A DNA stretch of 55,053 nt from Roseovarius litorisediminis (GCF_900172295.1 NZ_FWFL01000014.1:1-55053); one strand, 5' to 3'; shown: positions 44,615-54,887, counted from the first letter of the stretch. Notes: generated by a model from the letters alone, not told the origin. Numbers and translations are program-made.

Positions 44615-45618
44615 AAGCACCCGGTTTCTGGTTTACGCCGCCCGGCAAACCCTCGATCATCGCGCGCCTTTTGGCGCCACTTGGCGCGATTTATGCCCGG
44701 GCGACCAGACGGCGGCTGGCAAATGGGCAGGGCTTCAAGGCGGCAATGCCAGTCATTTGTGTTGGCAACCTTAACGCCGGCGGAACAGGAAAAACGCCGA
44801 CCGTAATTGCGCTGGTGACCCACCTTTTGGAAAAAGGCGAAGAACCTTGTGTTTTGTCACGGGGCCATGGTGGCACGCTGGAAGGACCGGTCGAGGTCAA
44901 CCCTCGTCGACATACGGCTGCCCAGGTCGGTGACGAACCTTTGCTATGCGCCGCCTTCACTGATACCTGGATCGCCCGCGACCGTGCTGAAGGCGCGCGC
45001 CATATCGCCGCCGAGCAAGAGGACGACGACGGGATTTCTGTAATTGTAATGGATGACGGATTTCAAAATCCGGAACTTGTCAAAGACCTGTCGATCGTCG
45101 TGGTGGATGCTGTCAAGGGCTTTGGCAATGGCCGCTGTATACCGGCCGGTCCTTTGCGTGAACCGGTGCATGAAGGGTTAGCGCGCGCCGACCTTCTGCT
45201 GTCAATAGGCCCCGACAGTGCGCAAGACAGCTTTGCTAAGGCATGGGGTGAAAAAATTTCCATTCCCCATCTGAAAGGGCATCTGGAGCCTTTGGAAACA
45301 GGCATGGACTGGACAGGCGCCCCCTTTCTGGCCTTTGCTGGGATCGGCCATCCAGGTAAGTTTTTTGCCACCCTGCGCGGCATGGGGGCCACTTTGGCCC
45401 GCTGCGAAGCTCTGGACGACCATCAGCCCCTGACCGACTCTCTTATGGCGCGACTCGAGCGTGAGGCCGATCAATTGGGCGCTCAACTGGTAACAACGGA
45501 AAAAGATGCGGTTCGCCTGCCGCCCGACTTCAAGCGCAAGGTTGTTACCCTGCCCGTCCGGCTGAAAATCGAGGATTGGGCGCCTCTGGACGCGGCATTG
45601 TCACGTATAGGTCTGTAA
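44611..45618 (+). CDS. lpxK: Tetraacyldisaccharide 4'-kinase
   Basis: 335 residues. Phosphorylates the 4' position of lipid A precursor at the inner membrane. N-terminal membrane-associated helix, then the P-loop [14 protein letters not shown] at 51-64, LSRGHGG near 84-90, MDDGFQNP near 149 and [10 protein letters not shown] near 292. Full length. ATGA overlap with the upstream WaaA-like gene. Confidence 0.95.
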   Translation: MKAPGFWFTPPGKPSIIARLLAPLGAIYARATRRRLANGQGFKAAMPVICVGNLNAGGTGKTPTVIALVTHLLEKGEEPCVLSRGHGGTLEGPVEVNPRRHTAAQVGDEPLLCAAFTDTWIARDRAEGARHIAAEQEDDDGISVIVMDDGFQNPELVKDLSIVVVDAVKGFGNGRCIPAGPLREPVHEGLARADLLLSIGPDSAQDSFAKAWGEKISIPHLKGHLEPLETGMDWTGAPFLAFAGIGHPGKFFATLRGMGATLARCEALDDHQPLTDSLMARLEREADQLGAQLVTTEKDAVRLPPDFKRKVVTLPVRLKIEDWAPLDAALSRIGL

Positions 45619-45645
45619 ATAAAAGATAAGCCAAAGCTTTGAGGT

Positions 45646-45682
45646 TGGGGCGAAGTAACCGACCTCGCCCCAGACGCTTTTA
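45646..45682. terminator. Hairpin between lpxK and dsbA-like gene (convergent)
   Basis: TGGGGCGA (45646-45653) pairs with TCGCCCCA (45665-45672) around an 11-base loop, followed by GACGCTTTT. It lies between the convergent stops (45618 and 45686) and may serve both directions. Confidence 0.6.
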
Positions 45683-45685
45683 TGG

Positions 45686-46354
45686 TTATTCAGCGAGCTT
45701 TTCGTCGATGATAACCTTCAGGTCGGCATAGCTCATATTTGAATATTTCTTGCCGTTGATGATCAATGTCGGCGTCGACGTCACATCATCCCTGGCGGCA
45801 TTCTGTTGATACCACGCAACCAGCGCCTTGGCTTTGTCCGTGTCACTCAGGCACGCCTCCAACTGGTCTTCGCCAAGACCGGCGATCTTGCCGATCTTGC
45901 GCAGATTTTTAGAAATCTCAACCGGGTCACCGTTGCCGATCCATTCTTTTTGCTGAGTGTAAATCATGTCGGAGATGCCAAAAAAGCGCTTTTCGCCATC
46001 ACAGCGCGCCACCATGGACGCCCACAAGCCGAAGCGGTCGAAATAGACATCGCGATAGGTGAAGTGCACCTTGTCATTATCCAGATACTCGGCCTTCAGT
46101 TTCTTGAAAGGACCTTTGTGGAAATTCGCACAATGCGGACAGGTGAACGACGCGTATTCCACGATGGAAACCTTGGAGTCTTTCTGGCCAAGCGACATTT
46201 CGACAATACTTGAGGTATCAACCTCTGCAGCCTCTTGCGCACTTGCGGCCCCAAAAGGCAGGGCAGGAGGGGTTGATGGCCCGCTACCCATCCAAAAAAA
46301 GGCTCCTGCTGCAAAGGCAAGGCTTGAGACACCGGCAATAATCATTCGCTTCAT
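45686..46354 (-). CDS. DsbA-family thiol-disulfide oxidoreductase
   Basis: 222 residues from ATG 46354. Signal/anchor (MIIAGVSSLAFAAGAFFWM), then the thioredoxin-fold active site CPHC at 72-75, and a cis-proline loop TSTPTLIING near 197-206. The helical insert lies between. Exported; likely oxidises or reduces periplasmic cysteines. Adjacent to dciA and divergent mutY, the order often seen in Rhodobacteraceae. Confidence 0.9.
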   Translation of the reverse strand: MKRMIIAGVSSLAFAAGAFFWMGSGPSTPPALPFGAASAQEAAEVDTSSIVEMSLGQKDSKVSIVEYASFTCPHCANFHKGPFKKLKAEYLDNDKVHFTYRDVYFDRFGLWASMVARCDGEKRFFGISDMIYTQQKEWIGNGDPVEISKNLRKIGKIAGLGEDQLEACLSDTDKAKALVAWYQQNAARDDVTSTPTLIINGKKYSNMSYADLKVIIDEKLAE

Positions 46355-46373
46355 AAGGGTCACTTTCGTAATT

Positions 46374-46883
46374 TCAGCGTTTCGACTTTGATAGTACATT
46401 CCGCCCCAGAGTTTCCAGTGCTTCGCGCAGGGAAGTATCGCCCACAGGTGCCACCAGTTTTGCGGCCTTTTTCAGGGTCTCTGGTTCAGGAAGAGGTTTG
46501 GTTTCAGGGGGTGCGTGATGCGCAAAACTTGCCTGACCCTCGGCAAAACCCGTCGGTGCTGTCTGGGTGATGCGCAAGCGCGATATGGCGTTATACCCAT
46601 ATACTGCGTTCACTTTGTCGCGCAGCTTTTCCTTTTGCATTTCCAGCATCGGGGCCTGAGCCCCTGTTGTCAGCACTGTCAGAGTTGCCCCAAGCCCCTG
46701 TCGACCGTAAGCGACATTGACCGGGTGCGCAATTGCGGCGATGTCTTCACCGACAATTTCGGCCCAATGGGTCAGCAGACGGGACTGGGCGAAACCACGG
46801 CTTTCAGAAGCGCCGCGGATACGCTTTTGCAGCAGTGTCGAGGTGCGTTTGAACCCCCGGGTCGGGGATTTGGGGGCAGCCAT
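46374..46883 (-). CDS. DciA-like protein (DUF721), replicative helicase loader candidate
   Basis: 169 residues from ATG 46883 (AGGAG upstream); a longer frame to 47018 would overlap mutY and lacks support. Conserved block HWAEIVGEDIAAIAHPVNV near 39-57 and TVLTTGAQAPMLEMQKEKL is the DUF721/DciA KH-like domain, which loads the replicative helicase in bacteria without DnaC. The C-terminal tail is variable and charged. Gap to the dsbA-like gene is 19 bp. Confidence 0.85.
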   Translation of the reverse strand: MAAPKSPTRGFKRTSTLLQKRIRGASESRGFAQSRLLTHWAEIVGEDIAAIAHPVNVAYGRQGLGATLTVLTTGAQAPMLEMQKEKLRDKVNAVYGYNAISRLRITQTAPTGFAEGQASFAHHAPPETKPLPEPETLKKAAKLVAPVGDTSLREALETLGRNVLSKSKR

Positions 46884-46963
46884 GGTTGGACTCCTGTACT
46901 CACACCCTAATTTAGGGCATGTGACAAAGCATACCAGCCCCAAACCCGACCGACGGATAAAGA

Positions 46964-48028
46964 ATGTGTGACACCGCCAACGCTGCCGACCTGCTGCACT
47001 GGTACGATGCCCATGCACGTGTATTGCCGTGGCGCATCAGTCCGGCGGCCGTGAACGTAGCAGGCACCCCGCCTGATCCATACCGTGTCTGGCTGTCCGA
47101 AGTAATGTTACAGCAAACGACCGTGGCCAGTGTGAAATCTTATTTTGAAAGGTTCACCACACTATGGCCTACCGTCGGCGATCTGGCCGCTGCCGAAGAT
47201 AGTCAGGTCATGGGGGAATGGGCCGGATTGGGATATTATGCCCGCGCAAGGAATTTGCTGAAATGCGCGCGCGTGGTGGCCGGCGACTACAATGGGGCTT
47301 TTCCCGATACCCGAGAGGCTTTGCAGAACCTGCCGGGCATCGGCCCTTATACAGCTGCCGCCATTGCCGCCATCGCTTTTGACCGGTCCGAAGTGGTTGT
47401 CGATGGCAATGTCGAACGGGTGATGGCGCGTATCCATGATATCCACACGCCCCTGCCTGCCGCCAAACCCGCGTTGACGCAGGCAGCTGCGAAACTGACC
47501 CCAAAAAAGCGACCCGGCGACTATGCGCAGGCCGTGATGGATCTGGGGGCGACTATCTGCACACCAAAATCCCCCGCCTGCGGAATTTGCCCCTGGATGA
47601 AAGCCTGCAAGGCACGTGCCCGTGGTACCGCTAGTGAACTGCCCCGGAAAACGCCGAAGAGCCCCAAGCCCACGCGGCTTGGTATTGCCTATGTGGTTTT
47701 GCGCGACGATGGTGCTTTTTTGCTGGAACGTCGTCCCGACAAAGGCCTGTTGGGCGGCATGCTGGGCTGGCCTGGTAGCGACTGGAGCGAGGCCCCCTCT
47801 CCTTCCCCGCCGATCAAAGCCGAATGGACCTTGCTGGCAGAAGAGGTACGGCACACGTTTACGCATTTCCACCTGCGCCTTCAGATCACAATCGCCCTTG
47901 TGAATACCGACGCGCAGCCACTGACAGGTGAATTCCTGCCTAAACCGCAGTTCAGACCATCCGAATTACCCACCGTCATGCGCAAAGTTTATGATCTTGC
48001 CCATGGCGCGCTAAAGAATATGCCTTAA
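46964..48028 (+). CDS. mutY: A/G-specific adenine glycosylase
   Basis: 354 residues. Removes adenine opposite 8-oxoguanine. E46 (LSEVMLQQT), HhH LPGIGPYTA at 123-131, catalytic D147 (VVVDGNVERV), [4Fe-4S] cysteines C199, C206, C209, C215, and the C-terminal MutT-like domain (YVVLRDDGAFLLERRP, HTFTHFHLRL) that recognises 8-oxoG. Complete. Divergent from dciA with an 80-bp gap. Confidence 0.96.
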   Translation: MCDTANAADLLHWYDAHARVLPWRISPAAVNVAGTPPDPYRVWLSEVMLQQTTVASVKSYFERFTTLWPTVGDLAAAEDSQVMGEWAGLGYYARARNLLKCARVVAGDYNGAFPDTREALQNLPGIGPYTAAAIAAIAFDRSEVVVDGNVERVMARIHDIHTPLPAAKPALTQAAAKLTPKKRPGDYAQAVMDLGATICTPKSPACGICPWMKACKARARGTASELPRKTPKSPKPTRLGIAYVVLRDDGAFLLERRPDKGLLGGMLGWPGSDWSEAPSPSPPIKAEWTLLAEEVRHTFTHFHLRLQITIALVNTDAQPLTGEFLPKPQFRPSELPTVMRKVYDLAHGALKNMP

Positions 48029-48070
48029 ACTCTGCCACGAAAAGCACCCCTTCCATAGTCGGAGCCAGTT

Positions 48071-49210
48071 ATGATCCCCTCCAGTCAGGTCGCCAAGTTT
48101 CAAAATGCCCTTCCGTTCTGGATGTCGCTGCTGCTGGTCCCCATCGCCCTGATCGGAGCACTTTATGGGGGATGGACTGTCGTGCTGCTGCCCATTGTCA
48201 CGTGGTATCTTTTTTCGATTCTCGATGCCTTGCTGGGCCTTAACCTTGAAAACGCCGATCTGGAAACCCGTGAAGATCAGCTGACCTGGTACAAAGCCAT
48301 CACGTTGATCTGGGCACCGCTTCAGTTTTCCCTGCTTTTCTGGATGATCTGGTATGTCACAGGCCCGGGCGACAGCCACTTGGCGCCGCTGGAAAAGATC
48401 GTGCTGTTCTTTGGCGTTGGCGTGATTACCGGGACGGTGGGCATCAATTATAGCCATGAACTGATGCATCAAAAAGACCGTGGCGAAAGATTTCTGGGTG
48501 ATGTGCTGCTGGCGATGGTGCTGTATTCGCACTTCCGATCAGAACATCTTCTGGTGCATCACCGCCATGTCTGCACCCCGCGCGATCCGGTAACGGCCCG
48601 CTACAACGAAGGCTTTTACCGGTTCTTTCCCCGTGTGTTGACCGGCTGTCTGAAATCCGCTTTCAAAGCAGAAAAAGACATGCTGGCGCGCAAAGACAAG
48701 CCTTGGGCAAGCCTTGGAAACCCCTTTTTCCGCTATTGGGCTTTGCAGGGTTTCATGCTGGTGCTGGCCGCTTTGATCGGGGGCTGGATTGGCGTGGCGC
48801 TGTTTGTCTGGCAGGCGTTTATTGCGGTCTGGCAATTGGAACTGGTGAACTACATCGAGCATTACGGTCTGACGCGTAAGCATCTGGGCGATGGCAAATA
48901 CGAGCACGTTAAACCACAACACAGCTGGAATGCGGCGCAGAAGGTTTCAAACTGGTTGCTGATCAATCTGCAGCGCCATTCCGACCATCATTACAAGCCT
49001 GACCGGCGCTTTCCGCTACTGCAGAACTATACCAATACCGATGCACCGCAACTGCCCTATGGCTATTCGGTCATGACCATGGTCGCGATGATCCCACCGG
49101 TATGGCGCCGGGTCATGAATCCAAGGGTACGGCGCTGGCGGCAGATGTATTATCCGGAAATTACCAACTGGCAGCCCTACAACACGGCACGCAATCCTCA
49201 GCCCAGGTGA
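48071..49210 (+). CDS. alkB: Alkane 1-monooxygenase (AlkB-type membrane di-iron hydroxylase)
   Basis: 379 residues with several membrane helices. The histidine boxes are HELMH at 129-133, EHLLVHHRH at 158-166, NYIEHYG with H264, and RHSDHHY at 302-308. These bind the di-iron centre that hydroxylates the terminal carbon of alkanes or related chains. Rubredoxin and rubredoxin reductase genes, its electron donors, are not adjacent. The next gene is a globin. AlkB family is clear; substrate range is not. Confidence 0.92.
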   Translation: MIPSSQVAKFQNALPFWMSLLLVPIALIGALYGGWTVVLLPIVTWYLFSILDALLGLNLENADLETREDQLTWYKAITLIWAPLQFSLLFWMIWYVTGPGDSHLAPLEKIVLFFGVGVITGTVGINYSHELMHQKDRGERFLGDVLLAMVLYSHFRSEHLLVHHRHVCTPRDPVTARYNEGFYRFFPRVLTGCLKSAFKAEKDMLARKDKPWASLGNPFFRYWALQGFMLVLAALIGGWIGVALFVWQAFIAVWQLELVNYIEHYGLTRKHLGDGKYEHVKPQHSWNAAQKVSNWLLINLQRHSDHHYKPDRRFPLLQNYTNTDAPQLPYGYSVMTMVAMIPPVWRRVMNPRVRRWRQMYYPEITNWQPYNTARNPQPR

Positions 49211-49278
49211 CAGTTCGCCAGCGCCTGGTAGGTGTGGTATAGTAACTTCGCGCGCGTCCAATCAGCGGAGGAAACACC

Positions 49279-49707
49279 ATGCCCCTGACCCAAAGACAGC
49301 TGGAATTGGTACGCGAAAGTTTTTCGGTATTGCGTGACGACCCAATCCCTAAATCCATTGATTTCTATACCTCGCTATTCCGGCAAGCCCCTGAACTCAA
49401 AGCCATGTTTCGCGAAGATCTGGCGGGTCAGGGCATGCGGTTCATGGCGACCCTAGGTGCTATTGTTGACAACCTGCACGATACTAAAGCCATGGCTGAC
49501 CGATATGCCGATCTGGGACGCGCGCATCGGGCCTTGGGGGTCAGGGCACAGGATTTTGAACCCATGGGCAAAGCCCTGATCGAGACGCTGAGCGCAACAT
49601 TGGGTGATGCGTTTACACCCGAAATGCAGGAAGCGTGGGAAACCGCTTATACCGAGTTTTCACGGGACATTATCGCAAAAGGTGATATTCCCCAGCCCCC
49701 CAGTTAA
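49279..49707 (+). CDS. Single-domain globin
   Basis: 142 residues. Heme-contact F44 (CD1, in KAMFREDL) and proximal H83 (GRAHRALGV) are in place, and the last helix ends EAWETAYTEFSRDI. No reductase domain as in flavohemoglobin. Start follows GCGGAGGAAACACC. Its last 4 bases overlap the end of the convergent cupin gene. Role (oxygen supply, NO or redox) unknown; the AlkB-type monooxygenase gene ends 68 bp upstream. Confidence 0.9.
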   Translation: MPLTQRQLELVRESFSVLRDDPIPKSIDFYTSLFRQAPELKAMFREDLAGQGMRFMATLGAIVDNLHDTKAMADRYADLGRAHRALGVRAQDFEPMGKALIETLSATLGDAFTPEMQEAWETAYTEFSRDIIAKGDIPQPPS

Positions 49708-50372
49708 GCGGCATTTTCCATCGGCAAGTGCCCTGTTTTCACATAGATCAGGCATCCTTCGTCGGAAAATGGCGTGTGCCGGGATAAATGTGGGCTGCGA
49801 ATCCATGTGCCAGCAGGGTATGATCCGTGTTCGTCCTGAAAAGTGCCCTCTAAAACAAAGATTTCCTCGCCCCCCCAATGCTGGTGGGCGTTGAACCTGG
49901 TGCCCGGCGCCCAGCGGACCAGCGCCACGTTTTCATTGACCGCACTATGCAGCGGCAAGACAGACAAGCCTCCAACCAGCCCGGGCTGAAACTGGGCCTT
50001 GGTGGTGTCAATATGGAAGTGCGCGGTATCGCTTTCGTCGAACTGGTGCAGCTTTACCAGAATCGTACAGCCCTCGTCTGTGTGCGGTTTGTGAGTGGTG
50101 CCGATTGGATTGCGCACATACGTGCCTGCCGGGTAATCACCTGTTTCATCAGAGAATACCCCTTCCAGAACCATAAATTCCTCCCCCCCGCCATGAGTAT
50201 GCGCATCGAATTGTGAACCGGGGGCAAACCTGACAATCGTGGTGGCGCGGGCAACTTCGTCACCGATGCGGTCCAACATCATACGCTCAACCCCCATGGC
50301 AGGCGAACTGACCCAATTGTAATCTTCTGGCCGAACGACAACCCGTTGTGAAAAATCGGCATTAATACGCAT
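49704..50372 (-). CDS. ChrR-like double-cupin protein
   Basis: 222 residues in two repeated cupin domains: FDAHTHGGGEEFMVLEG near 55-71 and FNAHQHWGGEEIFVLEG near 158-174. Each keeps the HxH...E metal pattern, followed by YPAGTYVRNP and YPAGTWIRSP. Related to the C-terminal domain of the anti-sigma factor ChrR, but the zinc anti-sigma domain and an ECF sigma gene are absent. May be a metal-dependent dioxygenase or peroxide-responsive protein. Start at 50372 follows GGAGGAAACAG. Confidence 0.85.
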   Translation of the reverse strand: MRINADFSQRVVVRPEDYNWVSSPAMGVERMMLDRIGDEVARATTIVRFAPGSQFDAHTHGGGEEFMVLEGVFSDETGDYPAGTYVRNPIGTTHKPHTDEGCTILVKLHQFDESDTAHFHIDTTKAQFQPGLVGGLSVLPLHSAVNENVALVRWAPGTRFNAHQHWGGEEIFVLEGTFQDEHGSYPAGTWIRSPHLSRHTPFSDEGCLIYVKTGHLPMENAA

Positions 50373-50514
50373 TCTGTTTCCTCCGAATTACCCTACCAAC
50401 TAGTAGATAGCTTTTTCGATTTCAAGACCAGCCCACAAAAAGATTATGTAAGATCTATAAGGTTCGTACCTGAATTCCCTAAAGAATGCACCGACGTCCA
50501 TTGTCGCAAAAGAA

Positions 50515-50543
50515 AAACCCCGCAGGCGGAACCTGCGGGGTTT
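50515..50543 (-). terminator. Strong terminator of the petABC operon
   Basis: Arms AAACCCCGCAGG (50515-50526) and CCTGCGGGGTTT (50532-50543), 5-base loop. Read on the minus strand it is followed by a T-rich run (TTTTTCTTTT overlapping the arm), 27 bp after the petC stop at 50570. Confidence 0.9.
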
Positions 50544-50569
50544 GGACGTTTCAGAAATCCGCTAATGGA

Positions 50570-51361
50570 TCAGCTGGTCTTTTTGCCTTTGATCGGCGCC
50601 CAGATCCGCTTGTTGGTCAGATAAAGCAGAACCGACAGAACCGTCAGAAAGATCACCCCGGTCAGACCGGCATTTTTGCGCGCCATCAGCTTGGGCTCGG
50701 CGGCCCACATCAGGAAGGCGGCAACATCTTCGGATTCGTGATGAAGCTCGTTCGAGTGGCCATCGGCATACTCGACATCCTCACCCAGCAGCGGCGGGCC
50801 CATGGCGATCCATCCACCGGGGAATGCGGTGTTTTCGTAGAAGGTGGTGCCTGCCTCTTCTTTTTCCTCACCGGTATAGCCGGTCAGGATCGAAACGATA
50901 TATTCCGGGCCGCCCATACCTTTGATCAGCTGGTTGATACCCGACCCATAGGGGCCATGGAACCCGGCACGCGCCTTGGCCATCATGCTGAGATCAGGCG
51001 CGCCTGCTGCGGTATTGGCCGGGAAGTGATCGGTCGGAGCGGCCGGACGGTCGTCTTCCAGTTCGGCGTCATACACACTGAAGTTCTGTTCGGCGTAGGC
51101 GCGAACCTGATCTTCAGGCAGAGCTGGGCCACCTTCGTCGCCCAACGTGCGCAGCGGCACATAGCGCAGACCGTGGCAGGCCGAACAGACCTCGGTATAG
51201 ACCTGCAGGCCACGTTGCAGCTGGTTCTGGTCGAACTTTCCAAACGGGCCTTCGAACGAGAAGTCCACATCATGAACGTGGCTTTCCCCGCCTGCAGCAA
51301 GTGCTGCCCCGGCTGAAAGGGTCAGGGCGGTAACAGCGGATAGGCTGAGTTTCTTAAACAT
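50570..51361 (-). CDS. petC: Cytochrome c1 of the bc1 complex
   Basis: 263 residues from ATG 51361 (AAAGGAAAC upstream); a longer frame to 51466 lies inside petB. Sec signal cut near 22, heme c site CSACH at 59-63, and a C-terminal membrane anchor ([16 protein letters not shown]) with positively charged tail [11 protein letters not shown]. Passes electrons from the Rieske centre to cytochrome c in the periplasm. Last gene of petABC. Confidence 0.96.
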   Translation of the reverse strand: MFKKLSLSAVTALTLSAGAALAAGGESHVHDVDFSFEGPFGKFDQNQLQRGLQVYTEVCSACHGLRYVPLRTLGDEGGPALPEDQVRAYAEQNFSVYDAELEDDRPAAPTDHFPANTAAGAPDLSMMAKARAGFHGPYGSGINQLIKGMGGPEYIVSILTGYTGEEKEEAGTTFYENTAFPGGWIAMGPPLLGEDVEYADGHSNELHHESEDVAAFLMWAAEPKLMARKNAGLTGVIFLTVLSVLLYLTNKRIWAPIKGKKTS

Positions 51362-51377
51362 TATCCCGTTTCCTTTC

Positions 51378-52700
51378 TTATTCAGCCGGCGTTTCGGCTT
51401 TGCCGTAGTGGCTGGCAAAGTCGGCCTCGATGGTTTCGGGCTGTGCGGTTGGCTTTTCGAGCACACCCAGCAGCGGCAGGATCACCAGAAAATAGGCGAA
51501 CCAATAGGCCGAGCCGATAAGCGAGATGATCGAATAGGGCGGTTCGGCCGGCATGGCGCCACACCACATCAGCACGACAAAGTCGATGCACAACAGCGCA
51601 AACCACCACTTGAACATCGGCCGATACCGGCCTGAACGCACGCTGGAGGTATCCAGCCAGGGCACCAGAGCCATCACTACGATCGCACCGAACATCGCCA
51701 GAACACCAAAGAACTTGGCGTTGATGATGCCACCGGTGATCCAGCTTGCCAGCATCACAACCCAGACATCGGATGTGAAGGCCCGCAGGATCGCGTAGAA
51801 CGGCAGGAAGTACCATTCAGGCACAATGTGCGCAGGCGTCGACAGCGGGTTTGCTTCGATATAGTTGTCGGGGTGACCCAGATAGTTGGGCATGAAGCCG
51901 ACGATGGCAAAGAAAACGGCCAGGATGACTGCCAGTGCAAAGAGGTCCTTGATTACAAAGTAGGGCCAGAAAGGCACTGTGTCTTTTTCGGCTTCGGCCT
52001 TTGAGCTTTTGCGCGGGTCAACACCGGTCGGGTTGTTGTTGCCGGTAGTGTGGAACGCCCAGATGTGCACAGCGACAAGGGCCGCAATCACGAAGGGCAG
52101 CAGGTAGTGCAGCGAGAAAAAGCGGTTCAGCGTAGCATTATCCACCGCCGGTCCGCCCAGAAGCCACGTCTGGATCGGTTCACCAATGAAGGGGATCGCT
52201 CCGAAAAGTCCGGTGATCACCGTGGCACCCCAGAACGACATTTGCCCCCAGGGCAGAACGTAGCCCATGAACGCAGTGCCCATCATGGCCAGATAGATCA
52301 GCATGCCGACAATCCACGTAATTTCGCGCGGGGCCTTGTAAGAGCCGTAATAAAGGCCGCGGAAGATGTGCAGATAGACGGCAAAAAAGAACAGTGACGC
52401 GCCATTCATGTGCAGGTAGCGCAGGAAGTGGCCACCGTTTACGTCGCGCATGATATGTTCGATCGAAGCGAAAGCCATATCGACATGCGGGGTGTAATGC
52501 ATCGCCAGCACGATGCCGGTAACGATTTGCAACACCAGACAAAAGGTCAGGACGATACCCCAGATCCACATCCAGTTCAGGTTCTTGGGTGTGGGGATCA
52601 TGATGGTGTCATATAGAAGACCAACGATGGGCAGCCGTGAGTGCAGCCACTTTTCGATGCCGGTCTTGGGTTCGTAATGATCGTGCGGAATTCCGGACAT
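51378..52700 (-). CDS. petB: Cytochrome b of the bc1 complex
   Basis: 440 residues, eight membrane helices, four heme-ligand histidines in helices B and D ([10 protein letters not shown]..., [15 protein letters not shown]), and the Qo-site motif PEWY ([11 protein letters not shown]). Central quinol-oxidising subunit. Overall alphaproteobacterial length. 11 bp after petA and 16 bp before petC. Confidence 0.97.
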   Translation of the reverse strand: MSGIPHDHYEPKTGIEKWLHSRLPIVGLLYDTIMIPTPKNLNWMWIWGIVLTFCLVLQIVTGIVLAMHYTPHVDMAFASIEHIMRDVNGGHFLRYLHMNGASLFFFAVYLHIFRGLYYGSYKAPREITWIVGMLIYLAMMGTAFMGYVLPWGQMSFWGATVITGLFGAIPFIGEPIQTWLLGGPAVDNATLNRFFSLHYLLPFVIAALVAVHIWAFHTTGNNNPTGVDPRKSSKAEAEKDTVPFWPYFVIKDLFALAVILAVFFAIVGFMPNYLGHPDNYIEANPLSTPAHIVPEWYFLPFYAILRAFTSDVWVVMLASWITGGIINAKFFGVLAMFGAIVVMALVPWLDTSSVRSGRYRPMFKWWFALLCIDFVVLMWCGAMPAEPPYSIISLIGSAYWFAYFLVILPLLGVLEKPTAQPETIEADFASHYGKAETPAE

Positions 52701-52711
52701 TGCGCGCTTCC

Positions 52712-53272
52712 TTATCCCAGTTTGATCGTCGTATCGTCGACGAATTCGGCCAGCGGAACCGGCAGGTTTTCAGGGGCGGGCCCTTTGCGGATGCGGCCCG
52801 AAGTGTCGTAATGCGACCCATGGCAGGGGCAGAACCATCCGCCAAAGTCGCCAGCACCGTCCCCGATTGGCACGCAGCCAAGGTGGGTACACACACCGAT
52901 CATCACCAGCCATTCACCACTTTCATCCAAAGAGCGGTTCTGGTCAGCGGCATCAGTATCCGGCTTGTTCAGGTTTTCCGAGGTCGTATCAATCAGGTCG
53001 CTCATTTCGACGGCGCGGGCAGCGTCGATCTCGTCCTGCGTGCGGCGGCGGATAAATACCGGTTTGCCCAACCACTTGACGGTCAGTTGGGTGCCGACGT
53101 CGACACCGGATACATCAACACGGATCGAGGACAGCGCCTTTACGTCTGCGGACGGGTTCATCTGGTCAACCAGTGGCCAGACGGCGGCCCCTGTGGCTAC
53201 GGCACCTGCGCCAGCCGTGGCGTAGTAGAGGAAATCTCTGCGGGTGCCGTCGTGATCTTCTGCGTGGGACAC
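52712..53272 (-). CDS. petA: Rieske iron-sulfur subunit of the bc1 complex
   Basis: 186 residues. Tat motif TRRDFLYY at 10-17 precedes the single membrane helix. The [2Fe-2S] ligands are C128, H130 (CTHLGC) and C148, H151 (CPCHGSH), with C133-C150 as the stabilising disulfide. First gene of the leftward petABC operon and the expected target of PetR, encoded near 6.8 kb. Confidence 0.97.
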   Translation of the reverse strand: MSHAEDHDGTRRDFLYYATAGAGAVATGAAVWPLVDQMNPSADVKALSSIRVDVSGVDVGTQLTVKWLGKPVFIRRRTQDEIDAARAVEMSDLIDTTSENLNKPDTDAADQNRSLDESGEWLVMIGVCTHLGCVPIGDGAGDFGGWFCPCHGSHYDTSGRIRKGPAPENLPVPLAEFVDDTTIKLG

Positions 53273-53426
53273 GAGGTATACTCCATTCTCAAAGCCGCGA
53301 CCGGGCTCATACGGGTTTCGGGCTGCGAGATTCCCGCAACCGTTCCGGACCGTTGTTTAGCGGGGCTTTTAAGGCCAGTCCAGTGCGCAATGCCGATGTT
53401 TTGAACTCGGCGCGCTTGTGTCGCGC

Positions 53427-53455
53427 TTGAGAGTGGTCGAATCCGGGTGTAAGCA
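53427..53455 (+). promoter_or_regulatory. Possible promoter of the outer-membrane protein gene
   Basis: TTGAGA (53427-53432), 17 bp, TAAGCA (53450-53455), 37 bp before the ATG at 53493. Read by eye; moderate match only. The rest of the 220-bp petA-omp divergent gap must also hold the petABC promoter, but I see no clear consensus for it. Confidence 0.3.
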
Positions 53456-53492
53456 TGGGGAAATCTTAACGTGATGCCACCCGGAAAGGCCC

Positions 53493-54176
53493 ATGAATAT
53501 GCTGAAATCCCTGAAACTGACCGCCGCCGCGATTGCGCTGATTGCCAGCCCTGCCGCTGCGGAAATGGAACTTAGCCTTTACATGGGCGTTCAGAATGTT
53601 CAGGACAGCACGGCTTCTGGCAATTTGCCGGGCGGCGCGTCCTTCAGCCGCAACGTCAACTGGGAAGGCAAACCGCTGGAGAATCCCTATTATTACGGTG
53701 GCCGGGCAATCTGGTGGACACAAGGCAATCTGGGTTTCGGCATTGAAGGTACGCACACCAAGGCGTACGCCTCGGATGCGGACCGGGCGGCCATCGGTGT
53801 TGACCGGCTGGAGTTTTCGGACGGGCACAACATTATCACCGCCAACATCATGAAACGCTGGCCCGGCGTATTCAACAACGCCAAGTTTACGCCCTATGTC
53901 GGCGCTGGCGTGGGCGTTGCGATTCCCCACGTCGATATCAGGGTCACAGGCGCTACCGACCGGACCTTCGGGTACGAAACGACCGGCCCGGCAGTTCGCG
54001 GCATTGCCGGCATGAAGTACAACCTTAACGACAAATGGGCGCTGTTTGGCGAATATCAGGTTGTCTGGTCGGACAACGACGCCACCATCGACCCCGATCC
54101 TGGCCAAACGGCGGGTAAGCTGAAAACAGAACTCGTGACTCACGCGGTCAATCTGGGCATCAGCTACAGCTTCTGA
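53493..54176 (+). CDS. Outer-membrane beta-barrel protein
   Basis: 227 residues. Sec signal (LTAAAIALIASPAAA, cut near 23). Alternating strands such as FTPYVGAGVGVAIPHVDI, then YNLNDKWALFGEYQVVW, and the terminal NLGISYSF ending in phenylalanine are hallmarks of small OmpA/OmpX-like barrels. GGAAAGG lies 5 bases before the start. Transcribed away from petABC and closed by its own terminator. Ligand or role unknown. Confidence 0.85.
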   Translation: MNMLKSLKLTAAAIALIASPAAAEMELSLYMGVQNVQDSTASGNLPGGASFSRNVNWEGKPLENPYYYGGRAIWWTQGNLGFGIEGTHTKAYASDADRAAIGVDRLEFSDGHNIITANIMKRWPGVFNNAKFTPYVGAGVGVAIPHVDIRVTGATDRTFGYETTGPAVRGIAGMKYNLNDKWALFGEYQVVWSDNDATIDPDPGQTAGKLKTELVTHAVNLGISYSF

Positions 54177-54201
54177 AGCGTTTCGACCCTGCATTATCCT
54201 A

Positions 54202-54243
54202 AAAGGGGCAGTCCTGATCATAGGGCCTGCCCCTTTCTGTTTC
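54202..54243 (+). terminator. Terminator after the outer-membrane protein gene
   Basis: AAAGGGGCAG (54202-54211) pairs with CTGCCCCTTT (54227-54236), followed by CTGTTTC. It begins 26 bp after the stop. Confidence 0.8.
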
Positions 54244-54338
54244 AGAGACAGAAAATGAAAGCAACAACTACTCCCAAGGTCCAATAGCCATTGGCGCAGG
54301 TTCCGCCTAGAGTGACCGCAACAAGTAGGAGACCCACG

Positions 54339-54857
54339 ATGAAACTATCTGATTCCCGCGTGATCGCAGCCCCCCGTTCCGAGGTCTGGGCCGCCCTGTT
54401 GTCTGCTGATGTTCTGAAAGAATGCGTCCCCGGTTGCCAGGAGATGTCAGGCTCGGCCGAGGACGGATTCGAAGCGACAGTCGTGCAAAAGGTCGGCCCT
54501 GTCAAAGCCACGTTCAAGGGCGCGGTGACCCTGTCTGACAGGGTCGAAGGCGAAAGCCTTACGCTGTCCGGCGAGGGCAAGGGAGGCACTGCCGGTTTTG
54601 CCAAAGGCGGCGCAGATGTGCGCTTGGAAGACGCCCCCGAAGGCACAAAACTCAGCTACGACGTCGAGGCCAAGGTTGGTGGCAAACTGGCCCAATTGGG
54701 CAGCCGCATCATCGACGGGTTTGCCAAAAAGATGGCCGACCAGTTTTTCCAGCGCTTTCAGGAGGTCGTTGAAGGCCCCGCCGAAGAGACGGCGCAGGAT
54801 GAAGAGGGCGACACACCCGAGAAAAAGGGCTGGTTGAAACGTACTTTTGGCGGCTGA
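54339..54857 (+). CDS. coxG: CoxG-like SRPBCC protein (CO dehydrogenase subunit G family)
   Basis: 172 residues from ATG 54339 (GTAGGAGA upstream). The START/SRPBCC fold pattern is clear: [28 protein letters not shown] at the start (KxCxPGC signature), [31 protein letters not shown]. The C-terminus is an acidic and then basic tail ([10 protein letters not shown]). CoxG assists assembly or membrane attachment of molybdenum hydroxylases. Next to coxS, 30 bp apart. Confidence 0.88.
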   Translation: MKLSDSRVIAAPRSEVWAALLSADVLKECVPGCQEMSGSAEDGFEATVVQKVGPVKATFKGAVTLSDRVEGESLTLSGEGKGGTAGFAKGGADVRLEDAPEGTKLSYDVEAKVGGKLAQLGSRIIDGFAKKMADQFFQRFQEVVEGPAEETAQDEEGDTPEKKGWLKRTFGG

Positions 54858-54887
54858 CACCACACAGGATTTCCAAAGGGAGAAAAA

